A DNA stretch of 64,000 nt. Source: Microcoleus sp. FACHB-68. GTDB lineage: Bacteria > Cyanobacteriota > Cyanobacteriia > Cyanobacteriales > Oscillatoriaceae. The position numbers were made by a program, and so were the translations under genes. The stretch is from NCBI RefSeq assembly GCF_014695715.1, contig NZ_JACJOT010000001.1, positions 349,993 to 413,992 on the forward strand, given 5' to 3'. The notes beneath the pieces are model-generated. The model was not told the DNA's origin, did no database searches, and saw only the letters and a list, made by a program, of their open reading frames with translations. Every line of letters begins with the position of its first letter. Position 1 is the first letter of the stretch. Positions 9,191 through 19,209 of this stretch are shown piece by piece.

Positions 9191-12100
9191 ATGATCAAAT
9201 CCCTGTCAGGATACACACTCATCGAAGCGATTCATGAAGGCATCAGTACCATCATTTATCGTGGAGCTAGGGAGCCAGAATTAACCTCAGTGATCGTTAA
9301 AACCCTGAAAGCTGAGTATCCCACTTTAGAAGCGCTCACCCGCTTGAGACATGAGTATAAAATCCTTGAACCTCTGAATATAGAAGGAATTGTAAAACCC
9401 TATAGTTTGGAGAACTATCAAAACGGTTTGGCACTCATTTTAGAAGATTTTAGCGGGGCATCCCTCAAAAATTTACTAGCCCTTCAAAAAATTCCATCAA
9501 AAGATTTTTTAAAAATTGCAATTCAGCTAGCCTCCATCCTCAGCGATCTACACAAAAATCATATTATTCATAAAGATATTAAACCTCATAATATTATTAT
9601 AAACAAGCAACTTGACCAAGTAAAAATTATCGATTTCAGCATTGCCACCCACCTTTCGGCAGAAAGTCCTCAACTGAGCAATCCCAGTTTTTTGGAAGGG
9701 ACGCTTGCCTATATGTCTCCAGAGCAAACCGGCAGAATGAATCGGTCGATTGACTACCGCACCGACTTTTATTCTCTAGGGGTTACTTTTTATGAAATAC
9801 TCACCGGCAGGCTACCCTTTCAATCAACCGATCCTCTGGAATTAGTCCACTGCCACATTGCTAAAATGCCGGTGTCGCCTCATCAGCTCAATTCAGAAAT
9901 TCCCAAAGCGGTTTCTGACATCGTGATGAAATTACTCGCCAAAACCGCTGAAGATCGCTATCAAACTGCATTAGGATTAAAAGCAGATTTAGAAGCCTGT
10001 CTCATTCAGTTAGAAACCACCGGCAAAATAGAAAACTTTACGGTCGGTCAGCGAGATAAATCTGGTCAATTTCTCATTCCCCAAAAACTTTACGGACGCG
10101 ATGCCGAAGTTGCCATACTGATGAATGCTTTTGTGCGCGTAGCCTGTCCGCAGGATAACCGATCCGGGGCGAATATCGTAGAAAAGTTGGGTGAAGAACA
10201 AGCAACTTTCACCCCAAATTTGCCCGCACAAGGCAAAAGTGAAATGATGCTGGTTGCCGGCTATTCAGGGATTGGCAAGTCGGCCTTAGTTAATGAAATT
10301 CATAAACCCATTGTAGCGGCACGGGGATATTTTATTGCCGGCAAGTTCGATCAATATAAGCGAAATATTCCTTATGCTTCACTCATTCAAGCCTTCCAGT
10401 CATTAATGCGGCAACTGCTAACAGAAAGCAGCGAACAAATAGAAGCTTGGAAGCAAAAACTTTTAGAGGCTTTTGGCCCCAACGGTCAGGTGATTATCGA
10501 TGTAATTCCCGAAGTTGAACTGATTGTTGGAAAACAACAGCCGGTGCCGCAATTGGGTGCTGCTGAAGCTCAAAATCGGTTTAATCGAGTCTTTCAACAA
10601 TTCATTCATGTTTTCACAAAAAAAGAACACCCACTGGTTTTATTTCTCGATGACTTGCAGTGGGCGGATTTGGCCTCGCTCAAGTTAATTGAACTACTGA
10701 TTACAGATCCAGAAAGCCAATATTTATTACTCATTGGTGCTTATCGAGATAATGAAGTCAGTGCGACCCATCCTTTCATACTAACTTTAGAGGAAATTCA
10801 TAAAGCAGGAGCTATTGTCAATACGATAACCCTGAGTTCTTTAAAGTTAGATCATGTGACTCAGTTAATCGCAGAGACAATGAGTTGCTCCACCGGCAAA
10901 GCAAAGTATTTAGCAGAACTCATGCTAAATAAAACCGGAGGAAATCCTTTTTTCTTAACTCAATTACTCAAGTCTCTGCATTCAGAGAATCTGTTAGCTT
11001 ACGACATCGTTGCAGATTCTTGGGATTGGGAAATTGCCCAAATTCAAGCCATAGGAATTACCGAAAATGTCGTTGAATTAATGGTCAGCCAAATTCAAAA
11101 ACTGCCAGAGGCAACGCAGAACGTCTTAAAGCTGGCCGCTTGTATTGGAAATCAGTTTAATTTAGAGATTCTGGCGATTGTGAATGAAAAACCGGCCATT
11201 GCTACCGCTGGGGAACTGTGGCCGGCACTTCAGCGCGGTTTAATTCTACCTTTGAATTCCGACTATAAAATTCCCCTCGCGTTTGATCCAGATGATATCA
11301 ATAACGCAGTAAGAGAGATACAGGTTGACTACAAGTTTTTACACGACCGGGTTCAGCAAGCAGCTTATGCCTTAATTCCTGCTGACCATAAAAAAGAAGT
11401 ACACCTGAAAGTCGGTCAATTGCTGCTGCAAAATATGGGGCGCGAAACGCTGGCTGAAAATCTTTTTGATATTGTTAACCATTTGAATATAGGCGCTGAT
11501 TTAATTACTAATCAAAAGCAAAAAGATGAACTGGCAGCACTCAATCTTACTTCAGGCCGGCGTGCCAAGGCAGCAACCGCTTATGAAGCTGCACTCAGAT
11601 ATTTAAATGTAGCAATAGGACTGCTGGCAATTGACACCTGGCAAAGTCAGTATGACTTAACACTGGCACTCTATGTTGAAGCCGTGGAAGTTGAATATTT
11701 AAACACCAACTTTGAGGAAGCCGAACGGCGTTGCGAAGTCGTCCTGCAAGAAGCTAAAACCCTGCTTGAACGAGTCAAGGTATATGAGCTAAAAATACAA
11801 TTTTACAACGCTCAAAACCAAATGCTCAAAGCCGTTGAGACAGGAATTTCTGTCTTAGAAATGCTAGGCGTTGACCTCTCTTCAGTACCCCAAAATGGAA
11901 GCGGATGCTTAGACTTGCCTCAAATTGAAGACTTAGAAAATATTCACATTTTGACAGATCCCGTTCAACAAGCAGCGATGCGGATACTCATTGCTGTGAA
12001 TTCTCCTGCTTATATCGGCAAACCAGAAGTTTTTCCACAAATCGTACTGACAATGATCGACATCTGTGTTAAGTACGGTCATTCAGCATTAGCCGCTTAC

Positions 12101-14779
12101 ACTTATGTCGTTTATGGCTTAATTTTATGTGGGTCAGCGGGCGATCAAGATGCAGGATATTACTCAGGAAAAATGGCTTTGCATTTATTAGATAAATTTA
12201 ATGCTAAAGAATTAAAATGCAAAATATATATGGTATTTAATAATCAGATTAGGCACTGGAAGGAACACGGCAGAGAAGCGATTACACCATTATTGGAGGG
12301 CGTTCAAAGCGGCTTAGAAACCGGAGACATCGAATATGCCGGCTATTGTGCAATGTACTATTGCCACTATCTATTTTTTGTTGGTCAAAGTTTAGAATCT
12401 GTTGTTCCCAAGCAAACGACTTACATTGAACTCTTGCTCAAACTGAAACAGGAATTTCCTCTGTACTACGCCAAAATATGGGGACAGCTCGTATTAAATT
12501 TGCTAGGAGAAGCGGAAAATAAATATCAGTTAATTGGAAATAGTTTTGATGAAGCGGAAATGTTGCCGCGATTGCTAGCGACTAATAATCAAACTTCTCT
12601 TTTCTCTGTATATCTTGCTAAAACCATTCTTGCTTACTTGTTTAAAGATTATCCTCAAGCGATTGCAAACGCCCAATTAACCGCAGAATACGCAGGAGGT
12701 GTCGTTGGCTCGATGACAGTTCCTGAACACAACTTTTACTATTCTCTGTCTCTCCTCGCCCACTATCTCTCTACCGATGCTAGCGAACAGCAAAAAATAT
12801 TAAGCCAAGTGAAGCTGAATCAAGAAAAAATGCAGCACTGGGCTAATCACGCCCCAACAAATTATCTGCATAAATATCATTTAGTAGAAGCAGAGAAAGC
12901 AAGAGTTTTGGGGCAACATTGGGAAGCGGCAGAGTATTATGATCGAGCGATTGCCGGAGCTAAAGAACAGGGTTACATTCAGGAAGAAGCGCTCGCTTAT
13001 GAACTAGCCGCAGAATTTTATCTAACGAAAGGAAGAGATGAAATTGCTCAAATGTATTTAACAAAAGCACATTATGGTTATATTAACTGGGGAGCAAAAG
13101 CCAAGGTAAAAGACTTAGAAGAAAGATATCCACAGTTACTTTCTTTGAGGCAGAAGCGAGAGATTGCAGATGAGCCGGCGCAAAATTTAACGTCCCTACA
13201 CAAGACAACCGTCTCGACAACCGGCGGCAGTTCAGCAGCGATGGATTTAGCCACCGTCATTAAAGCAACCCAAGCCATTTCCGGAGAAATCCTTTTAAGC
13301 AATTTGCTAGAGAAATTAATGCAAATTGTTATGGAAAATGCCGGCGCTCAAACCAGCTATCTCATCTTGGAAAAAAGTGGGACGCTGATGATAGAAGCCA
13401 GCGCTACAGTTGATCGAGATGAGACGGTATTGGGTGTTAACACCCCAGTTGCAACCAGCCGTAATTTGCCTTTGTCGGTCATAAATTATGTAGAAAGAAC
13501 GAAAGAAAGCGTCGTTTTAAATGATGCCGCTTGTGAGGGACTCTTTACAACCGATTCGTATATCGCAAATAAGCAGCCCAAGTCAATCTTATGTGCGCCT
13601 ATCATCAATCAAGGCAAACTCACCGGCATTCTTTACTTGGAAAATAATTTGATCGCCGGCGCATTTACTCCAGACAGGCTAGAACTCCTAAAACTTCTAT
13701 CTTCTCAAGTTGCGATTTCGCTAGAAAATGCTCGTCTTTATGGGAATTTGTCAGATGCCACTGAACGCCTCAAAGCAGCGAATGAGCAATTAGAAGATTA
13801 TAGCCGAACGCTGGAGTTGAGAGTTGAAGAACGCACGCTGGAATTACAGAAAAAAAATGTGCGCCTTAAAGAACAGGCGAAACAATTAAAACTGACCTTG
13901 CAAGAACTCCAAACAACCCAAACTCAACTGATTCAAACCGAAAAAATGTCGTCTCTCGGTCAGTTGGTTGCTGGCGTAGCTCACGAAATTAACAACCCGG
14001 TTAACTTTATCTATGGCAATTTAGTTCACGCCAAAGAGTATGCCCAAAACCTGCTGCAATTGATTGAAGTTTACCAGGAAGAATATCCCAATCCCACACC
14101 TAGAGTTGCAGAGGAAATAGAGGCGGCTGAGCTAGAGTTTTTAAGTGAAGATTTACCTAAACTGCTGTCTTCAATGAAAATGGGGGCTGATCGCATTCGC
14201 GAAATTGTTTACTCGCTACGCAATTTCTCGCGGTTGGATGAAGCCGAAATGAAGCCGGTTGATATTCATGAAGGAATTAATAATACCCTGCTGATTTTAC
14301 AACACCGGCTTAAAGACAAAGCTGGACATGGCGCAATTCAAGTGGTTAAAGAATATGGCAAACTGCCCCTAATAGAGTGTTACGCCGGCCAGTTAAATCA
14401 AGTCTTTATGAACATCATTACCAATGCCATTGACATACTTGATGAGCCATCCGTGATCGAAAGTTTCTTATCTAAAGAAGGCAGCGAACAAAGAACGATT
14501 CGGATTCAGACAGAATCAGTCGAAAACAACTGTGTCGTAATCCGAATTAAAGACAATGGGCCAGGAATGACAGAAGCCGTTCACCGGCGTCTATTTGACC
14601 CATTCTTCACCACAAAACCCGTCGGTGCCGGCACAGGATTAGGATTATCAATTAGCTATCAAATTGTCGTAGAAAAACACGGAGGTCAGTTAATCTGCAA
14701 TTCAGCACCCGGAGAGGGTGCCGAGTTCATGATTACAATTCCAGTTGTGCAGCCTTCTCAAACGGCGGTTGCACTTTAG
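9191..14779 (+). CDS. Ser/Thr kinase - AAA ATPase - GAF - histidine kinase (HstK-like)
   Basis: Giant 1862-aa signalling protein. The N-terminus is a protein kinase with VIVK (Lys37), catalytic loop HKDIKPHN at 127-134, metal site DFS at 148-150 in place of DFG, and SPE for APE near 176. A STAND/AAA-type ATPase follows with Walker A GYSGIGKS around residue 356 and FLDDLQWAD for Walker B, then a long helical region of about 550 residues with TPR-like character. A GAF domain (about 1365-1515) and a coiled coil lead to the histidine kinase, with phospho-acceptor His near 1597 ([10 protein letters not shown]), an N box near 1735 and GTGLGLS. This matches the HstK family of filamentous cyanobacteria. 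The signal is unknown and no response regulator is nearby. Confidence 0.93.
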   Translation: MIKSLSGYTLIEAIHEGISTIIYRGAREPELTSVIVKTLKAEYPTLEALTRLRHEYKILEPLNIEGIVKPYSLENYQNGLALILEDFSGASLKNLLALQKIPSKDFLKIAIQLASILSDLHKNHIIHKDIKPHNIIINKQLDQVKIIDFSIATHLSAESPQLSNPSFLEGTLAYMSPEQTGRMNRSIDYRTDFYSLGVTFYEILTGRLPFQSTDPLELVHCHIAKMPVSPHQLNSEIPKAVSDIVMKLLAKTAEDRYQTALGLKADLEACLIQLETTGKIENFTVGQRDKSGQFLIPQKLYGRDAEVAILMNAFVRVACPQDNRSGANIVEKLGEEQATFTPNLPAQGKSEMMLVAGYSGIGKSALVNEIHKPIVAARGYFIAGKFDQYKRNIPYASLIQAFQSLMRQLLTESSEQIEAWKQKLLEAFGPNGQVIIDVIPEVELIVGKQQPVPQLGAAEAQNRFNRVFQQFIHVFTKKEHPLVLFLDDLQWADLASLKLIELLITDPESQYLLLIGAYRDNEVSATHPFILTLEEIHKAGAIVNTITLSSLKLDHVTQLIAETMSCSTGKAKYLAELMLNKTGGNPFFLTQLLKSLHSENLLAYDIVADSWDWEIAQIQAIGITENVVELMVSQIQKLPEATQNVLKLAACIGNQFNLEILAIVNEKPAIATAGELWPALQRGLILPLNSDYKIPLAFDPDDINNAVREIQVDYKFLHDRVQQAAYALIPADHKKEVHLKVGQLLLQNMGRETLAENLFDIVNHLNIGADLITNQKQKDELAALNLTSGRRAKAATAYEAALRYLNVAIGLLAIDTWQSQYDLTLALYVEAVEVEYLNTNFEEAERRCEVVLQEAKTLLERVKVYELKIQFYNAQNQMLKAVETGISVLEMLGVDLSSVPQNGSGCLDLPQIEDLENIHILTDPVQQAAMRILIAVNSPAYIGKPEVFPQIVLTMIDICVKYGHSALAAYTYVVYGLILCGSAGDQDAGYYSGKMALHLLDKFNAKELKCKIYMVFNNQIRHWKEHGREAITPLLEGVQSGLETGDIEYAGYCAMYYCHYLFFVGQSLESVVPKQTTYIELLLKLKQEFPLYYAKIWGQLVLNLLGEAENKYQLIGNSFDEAEMLPRLLATNNQTSLFSVYLAKTILAYLFKDYPQAIANAQLTAEYAGGVVGSMTVPEHNFYYSLSLLAHYLSTDASEQQKILSQVKLNQEKMQHWANHAPTNYLHKYHLVEAEKARVLGQHWEAAEYYDRAIAGAKEQGYIQEEALAYELAAEFYLTKGRDEIAQMYLTKAHYGYINWGAKAKVKDLEERYPQLLSLRQKREIADEPAQNLTSLHKTTVSTTGGSSAAMDLATVIKATQAISGEILLSNLLEKLMQIVMENAGAQTSYLILEKSGTLMIEASATVDRDETVLGVNTPVATSRNLPLSVINYVERTKESVVLNDAACEGLFTTDSYIANKQPKSILCAPIINQGKLTGILYLENNLIAGAFTPDRLELLKLLSSQVAISLENARLYGNLSDATERLKAANEQLEDYSRTLELRVEERTLELQKKNVRLKEQAKQLKLTLQELQTTQTQLIQTEKMSSLGQLVAGVAHEINNPVNFIYGNLVHAKEYAQNLLQLIEVYQEEYPNPTPRVAEEIEAAELEFLSEDLPKLLSSMKMGADRIREIVYSLRNFSRLDEAEMKPVDIHEGINNTLLILQHRLKDKAGHGAIQVVKEYGKLPLIECYAGQLNQVFMNIITNAIDILDEPSVIESFLSKEGSEQRTIRIQTESVENNCVVIRIKDNGPGMTEAVHRRLFDPFFTTKPVGAGTGLGLSISYQIVVEKHGGQLICNSAPGEGAEFMITIPVVQPSQTAVAL

Positions 14780-14818
14780 CTGATCTCAATGCCCCAGATT
14801 CAGAACAATCACCGGCTT

Positions 14819-15592
14819 TTAAGCAAATGCTGAGGAACCAAAATCTGGGGGAATATCCTGTAGCCGTTCCGGACCGATCGCCTGCAGCGCCTCTTTGAGC
14901 GAAATATCACCCGTGTACAGCGCACGTCCGATAATGACGCCGGTGACTCCCACAGATTCTAGCGCCAGCAAACTCAACAAATCAGTAATCGAACTTACCC
15001 CACCAGAGGCAATAATCGGGATGTCAACCGCATCGGCAATTTCTCGCAAAGCCGGCATATTTGGCCCTTGCATCGTCCCATCCCGATAAATATCCGTATA
15101 GATAATGGCCGCCGCCCCGTGTTTGGCCATCTGCTGAGCTAAATCTGTTGCCAGCACCTCAGACGTTTCCAGCCAGCCTCGCGTGGCGACTTTACCATCA
15201 CGGGCGTCAATCCCAACAATGATTTGGCCGGGGAACTCTTCGCACAACTGCCACACCAACTGCGGTTTTTCTACCGCCACCGTCCCTAAAATCGCTCGAT
15301 CCACACCCAAAGACAATAGATCGGCAACGGCAGCGTAATCTCGCAAGCCGCCTCCAAGCTGCACCGGCACTGAAACCGTCCGCACAATCTCTGCAATCGC
15401 CTGCCGGTTCACCAGCGCACCCGTTTTCGCCCCATCGAGATCCACCAAATGCAACCGCGTCGCACCTTGATCTACCCACTGTTTAGCCACCGCAACAGGG
15501 TCTTCATTAAACGTTTGCGATTGCGAATAATCTCCCTGATACAGCCGCACACACCGGCCTTCTAACAAATCGATTGCTGGAATAACATCCAT
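14819..15592 (-). CDS. hisA: Phosphoribosylformimino-5-aminoimidazole carboxamide ribotide isomerase
   Basis: Histidine biosynthesis enzyme that opens the ribose ring of ProFAR by an Amadori rearrangement. The start at 15592 gives 257 aa beginning [17 protein letters not shown], the typical family opening with the catalytic Asp in the first strand; an upstream ATG at 15625 would add 11 unconserved residues. The second catalytic region is [16 protein letters not shown], and the phosphate-binding ends of the barrel are seen in ASGGVSS and [11 protein letters not shown]. It stands alone, away from other his genes, as is common in cyanobacteria. Its 3' end faces the giant kinase gene. Confidence 0.96.
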   Translation of the reverse strand: MDVIPAIDLLEGRCVRLYQGDYSQSQTFNEDPVAVAKQWVDQGATRLHLVDLDGAKTGALVNRQAIAEIVRTVSVPVQLGGGLRDYAAVADLLSLGVDRAILGTVAVEKPQLVWQLCEEFPGQIIVGIDARDGKVATRGWLETSEVLATDLAQQMAKHGAAAIIYTDIYRDGTMQGPNMPALREIADAVDIPIIASGGVSSITDLLSLLALESVGVTGVIIGRALYTGDISLKEALQAIGPERLQDIPPDFGSSAFA

Positions 15593-15827
15593 GAGCGATT
15601 TCCCCGTTGCTGAACAATCATTCATTCTAGTGAACAGCTACCTATTACAGGTTTGCTTGTTCGCAGTCAAGTTCTGCCTCTCAACCTTTTATTTTTAGCA
15701 GAATTTCTACAATTATCTTCCCGCAATAGGTACAACTTCTCATTTTCTAAGTCACTGAAAAAACACCCAAAGCTCAGTAACTTGTTAGAAACTTGAATCG
15801 AACCCATCCTTTACAAATTCAACAGAC

Positions 15828-17270
15828 ATGAGCGCATACGGCATAGATGTTTCAGACTTTCAGGAAAACGTCAATTGGCGGGCAGTTGCCAATGATGGCA
15901 TTTCTTTTGCCTTTATCAAAGCAACAGAAGGCACAACCTTTGTCGCCAGTAGCTTCGCAACCAATTGGGCCGGCGCTAAGGCAGCCGGTTTGCTGCGGGG
16001 TGCGTACCACTTCTTTCGCCCCCAAAGCGATGCCCAAGCGCAGGCGCAGCATTTCCTCAAAATTGTCAAAATGCAGCCCGGAGACTTGCCGGCAGTCTTA
16101 GATATTGAATCCACCGGCGGCATGAGTGCCAGCACAATCGCCACACGCATGGCAACATGGTTATCGATAGTCGAGAAAGCAACCGGGCGCAGACCCATTA
16201 TCTACACCTATCCCGGATTTTGGCAACGAATCGGCGATATGCAGCGCTTCTCAGACTATCCCCTATGGATCGCGCATTACACCAGCGACTCTGCGCCTTG
16301 GATCACCGGCGGTTGGGATACCTGGACAATGTGGCAATACACCGACTCTGGGCGGGTGAATGGAGTCTCAGGGGGTGTGGACATCAATCGCTTCCAAAGC
16401 TCACGGGAAGGGCAAACCACCTCAATCATCAAGCTTTTCCAGCAATGTTTGCAAAAAAAAGGCTTCAATCCTGGCAGCGTTAACGGTTATTTTAGTGCCA
16501 CCACCAAAAACGCGGTCATTGCTTTTCAGAGAGCAATGGGACTTGAAGGTGATGGCATCGTGGGGGTTCAAACGTGGACGGCACTGATGGATAATAGTGT
16601 GATGCCCAAACCGGCACCTACACCGACACCCACGCCGGCACCGAAACCAACCCCAACACCGGCACCCATAACAACCCCAACACCGGCACCTCCCACCCCG
16701 TCTCAATACATTATTAGTTTGGTGGATGCCGGTAAATACTATCAAGCCTTGCCTAACCAAAATCAAGCCGTTGAATGGCTGCAAAGACAAATTCCGCAAG
16801 CCATCCTCAGCGAATTTTCTAAAAAATGGCGAAACTCAAAATACCACGTACCCATTCGCCTGCTGGACGTGTTCAAGTTTTATCAAGGTTTGGCCAATCA
16901 AAATCAATCGTTACAGTGGTTGCAGGGGCGAATTTCTTTACCCACTTTGCAGGAATTTGCCCAAAAGTGGCGCACTCCCAGCACCTCGTCCCAATCAACC
17001 CTCATCCGTCTGGTTGATGTTTGCCTTTACTATCAGCGCCGGATCAACCAAAATCAGGCGCTTGATTGGCTACAAAAGCAAATTCCCGCCGCCACCTTAC
17101 AAGAGTTTGCCCGCCGGTGGCGTAATTCCACCTCCACAGCGCCAATTCGTTTGATTGATGTGTGCAGGTTTTATCAAGCCAAGCCCAATCAAAATCAGGC
17201 ACTTAATTGGCTGCAAACCCAAATATCTCAAGCGACACTGATTTATTTTGCGCGTCGGTGGCGCGGATAA
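15828..17270 (+). CDS. GH25 lysozyme with peptidoglycan-binding domain and four C-terminal repeats
   Basis: 480-aa modular cell-wall hydrolase. Residues 1-190 are a GH25 muramidase domain: GIDVSDFQ with Asp7, FIKATEG, GAYHFF and LDIES with the acidic pair Asp92/Glu94. Residues about 198-256 are a PG_binding_1 domain with GDGIVGVQTWTALM. A Pro-Thr-Ala linker spans 260-291. Then come four units of about 41 residues (296-336, 343-383, 392-432, 439-479), each with the pattern RLxDVxxxYQ, NQNQAL, WLQ, QIP, TLxEFAxxWR. I do not recognise this repeat. No classical signal peptide is present, so export or release by lysis is open. Confidence 0.9.
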   Translation: MSAYGIDVSDFQENVNWRAVANDGISFAFIKATEGTTFVASSFATNWAGAKAAGLLRGAYHFFRPQSDAQAQAQHFLKIVKMQPGDLPAVLDIESTGGMSASTIATRMATWLSIVEKATGRRPIIYTYPGFWQRIGDMQRFSDYPLWIAHYTSDSAPWITGGWDTWTMWQYTDSGRVNGVSGGVDINRFQSSREGQTTSIIKLFQQCLQKKGFNPGSVNGYFSATTKNAVIAFQRAMGLEGDGIVGVQTWTALMDNSVMPKPAPTPTPTPAPKPTPTPAPITTPTPAPPTPSQYIISLVDAGKYYQALPNQNQAVEWLQRQIPQAILSEFSKKWRNSKYHVPIRLLDVFKFYQGLANQNQSLQWLQGRISLPTLQEFAQKWRTPSTSSQSTLIRLVDVCLYYQRRINQNQALDWLQKQIPAATLQEFARRWRNSTSTAPIRLIDVCRFYQAKPNQNQALNWLQTQISQATLIYFARRWRG

Positions 17271-17340
17271 TCCAAAATATTTGCTGTTGATTATTCTGGT
17301 TGGAGTGAATTGCCGGCACTTCGCCTCAACCAGAAGTTTC

Positions 17341-17365
17341 CCGCATTTACCGTAAAAAAATGCGG
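17341..17365. terminator. Hairpin between converging genes
   Basis: CCGCATTT (17341-17348) pairs exactly with AAATGCGG (17358-17365). It lies between the ends of the lysozyme gene and the zinc-ribbon gene. There is no clear T tract, so its role as a terminator is only likely. Confidence 0.4.
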
Positions 17366-17446
17366 CACAGAAACAGCCAAAAGAGCATCTTTTCGCCCAC
17401 TGTGCCGGTAAGGTTTAATTTTTCAATTCAGATAAAAACTCAAATT

Positions 17447-17740
17447 CTACCGATACACAATTCGGTCTTCTCCATCCTTCGCCGTCACATTTTCATAAAC
17501 GCCTTGATCGCGTTTCACCAGCTTAGACATCCCGGCACTTTTGTAATCACTGTCGGATGTTGGGACACTCAGCCTTGGCACGCTAAGCAGCCGGCGCACA
17601 GGAGCATCTTCCGGAGTATTGCCGAGTTCACATTTAGCCAACTTGCACACGTCGCCCCAGGTTTTAACTTCCTGGTTCATACTGTGCATAACTTCGACCT
17701 TCTGGTTATTGCTAGGACAGAAATAATCGTAGAGAGGCAT
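17447..17740 (-). CDS. FmdB-like small zinc-ribbon protein
   Basis: 97-aa protein beginning MPLYDYFCPSNNQKVEVMHSM, which resembles the N-terminus of FmdB-type zinc-ribbon proteins (MPLYEFxC). The first cysteine of the ribbon is present at position 8 but its partner is replaced by Asn (CPSN). Further cysteines are at VCKLAKC, so the metal site is atypical or partly lost. The remainder is polar and contains no other known domain. The function of these proteins is not well known. It is divergent from no clear partner and probably monocistronic. Confidence 0.6.
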   Translation of the reverse strand: MPLYDYFCPSNNQKVEVMHSMNQEVKTWGDVCKLAKCELGNTPEDAPVRRLLSVPRLSVPTSDSDYKSAGMSKLVKRDQGVYENVTAKDGEDRIVYR

Positions 17741-18097
17741 GGCGAAAAACTTGATTGCAACGAATGAGATTGCTATTACAAACCAGTATATAGCAACCCT
17801 AAATTGTTTGTGAACACGAAAAACCCTGGTTTTGCTATAAAACCGGCCTTCTCACCTCACGATGTTTACAAATCAGATAGCAGTCCTATAGGGCAGTTTT
17901 CCTCAAAATTCAGACTCCAGGCTGATTGCCCGTCGCCCTCCCCACCTGACAAAATAACACCATCTGTAGGTTTTTGGAAGATTGGCCGGCATTAGGGGAT
18001 CAGCAGAGTTGGATGAGGACTCTCTAACCTGTCTTGGAAAAATTTACACGATGCGAGCGCTTTATGGGGCTGGGCACTGCACAAAAGTGAGGGAATA
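17741..18097. other. Intergenic region upstream of tspO-like gene
   Basis: About 360 bases with no open frame that looks like a protein and no strong hairpin. It must contain the divergent promoters of the zinc-ribbon gene and the TspO-like gene. Confidence 0.4.
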
Positions 18098-18574
18098 ATG
18101 ATTATTAAATCTTGGATGGTGATTGGCGGCGTTACTTTCTTGGTTGCCCTAGGTAGTAACTTGATTACGCCGAAGGATGTCAAGTGGTTCAAGCACCTAC
18201 AGCGCCCAAGATGGCTGACTTTTGAGGCGCTAATTCCTGTTATTTGGAGTATCGTCTTTATTTGTGGGGCTTGGTCAGCTTATATTATTTGGGAAAAAGA
18301 CCCTGGAAGCCAGAAAACTTGGTTGTTGATGGCTTTTTACCTGTTAGTAGAAATTGCAATTGTTGCCTACAATCCAGGAATGTTAAGGCTGCGAAGTCTC
18401 AAAGCCGGCACCATGATCGGGGCAACCGGCACCCTTTTAGGTTTACTGTTACTACTAACCGTATGGCCGATTTCTGGATGGGCTGCTGCTTTACTTCTTC
18501 CCTATGTAATTTGGAGTCCTATTGGCACTTATACAACTTGGGAGATGATTCGCCTCAATCCTGCGGATCAGTAA
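18098..18574 (+). CDS. TspO/MBR family tryptophan-rich membrane protein
   Basis: 158-aa protein with five predicted membrane helices, the number expected for TspO. Family marks are the WFKHLQRPRW segment before helix two, IPVIWSIVFICGAWSAYIIW with its tryptophans, and a later YNPGMLRL. TspO proteins bind porphyrins and, in photosynthetic bacteria, help adjust tetrapyrrole metabolism or stress responses. The family match is clear from layout, although the most conserved PxW and WNxxF motifs of classical TspO are only partly kept, so it may be a divergent branch. It stands alone between non-coding spacers. Confidence 0.7.
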   Translation: MIIKSWMVIGGVTFLVALGSNLITPKDVKWFKHLQRPRWLTFEALIPVIWSIVFICGAWSAYIIWEKDPGSQKTWLLMAFYLLVEIAIVAYNPGMLRLRSLKAGTMIGATGTLLGLLLLLTVWPISGWAAALLLPYVIWSPIGTYTTWEMIRLNPADQ

Positions 18575-18801
18575 AGCTAGGGATTACACGAAAAACGACA
18601 AAATGTAAATACTTTGGGGGCAAAACATACAAGGAATAATTGAGCGGTATCGGCAATAATTTTCATATCCGAATGCTTTTCCCTGAGCAAGTCGATTATC
18701 AATTATGCGATGCCCTTTTTGTCAATAGCAACGAATAAACTGGCGCTTTAGTTGGAGTCATTCTGCCACCGATCTAGACCTGTCGCGCAGAAGTCAACGC
18801 A

Positions 18802-18856
18802 AAAAACCTCCTGATTTGTTAGCTGTCATTGCATTCCAACTTATCAAGAGGTTTTT
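18802..18856. terminator. Long bidirectional hairpin terminator
   Basis: The 19-base arm 18802-18820 (starting AAAAACCTC) pairs with 18838-18856 (ending GAGGTTTTT) with only three mismatches around a 17-base loop. The A5/T5 ends suit termination in both directions. It lies between the converging TspO-like and ChaB-like genes. Confidence 0.75.
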
Positions 18857-18960
18857 AGATTCTGTATTTTGCTGAATTTTTTACTTAAGTAGAGACCAAT
18901 GATTGCACCTTGAAATTCTCACAAGCGTTACAATCGATCTAAACTTTTTTTTAAAGGCAC

Positions 18961-19209
18961 CTAATTGCCACCAGACTGAACCGATTTGCGGGTCTGGTTG
19001 CTTTGTTGAGGCCGGCGGTGCCACTTGCCATCGTCACCCTTTTGGTAGTCATGTTCTACCGTGTTCATCGCAACGCGGCGGGCAGCATCTTCATCCATCC
19101 CGTTTGACATGGCGCTATTTAAGGCAGCCAGATAAATTTGTTGAGAGCCTTCAAGCATTTGGTCTTTGAGTTCTGGCGGCAACTCTTGTACTTGTTGTTT
19201 ATCAGCCAT
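18961..19209 (-). CDS. ChaB-like small protein
   Basis: 82-aa soluble protein. The segment ELPPELKDQMLEGSQQIYLAALNSAM followed by DEDAARRVAMNTVEHDYQKGDDGKWHRR matches the ChaB family layout (LPxxxxxxLPxxAQxIYxxAxNxAxxxG, AxxVAWxxVxxxYxK, W). ChaB was first seen beside a cation transporter in enterobacteria, but its biochemical role is unknown. There is no transporter gene next to it here. The C-terminal tail is basic and polar. The start ATG at 19209 is preceded by GGAGTG, a fair ribosome-binding site. Confidence 0.7.
   Translation of the reverse strand: MADKQQVQELPPELKDQMLEGSQQIYLAALNSAMSNGMDEDAARRVAMNTVEHDYQKGDDGKWHRRPQQSNQTRKSVQSGGN

Noticed and set aside
14792..14850. CCCCAGATT / AATCTGGGG inverted repeat as terminator
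   Set aside because: The nine-base arms are 41 bases apart and the right arm lies inside hisA; no T tract.
15795..15812. GAATCGAACCC resembling a tRNA T-loop on the reverse strand
   Set aside because: The flanking bases do not form a T-stem, acceptor stem or anticodon arm.
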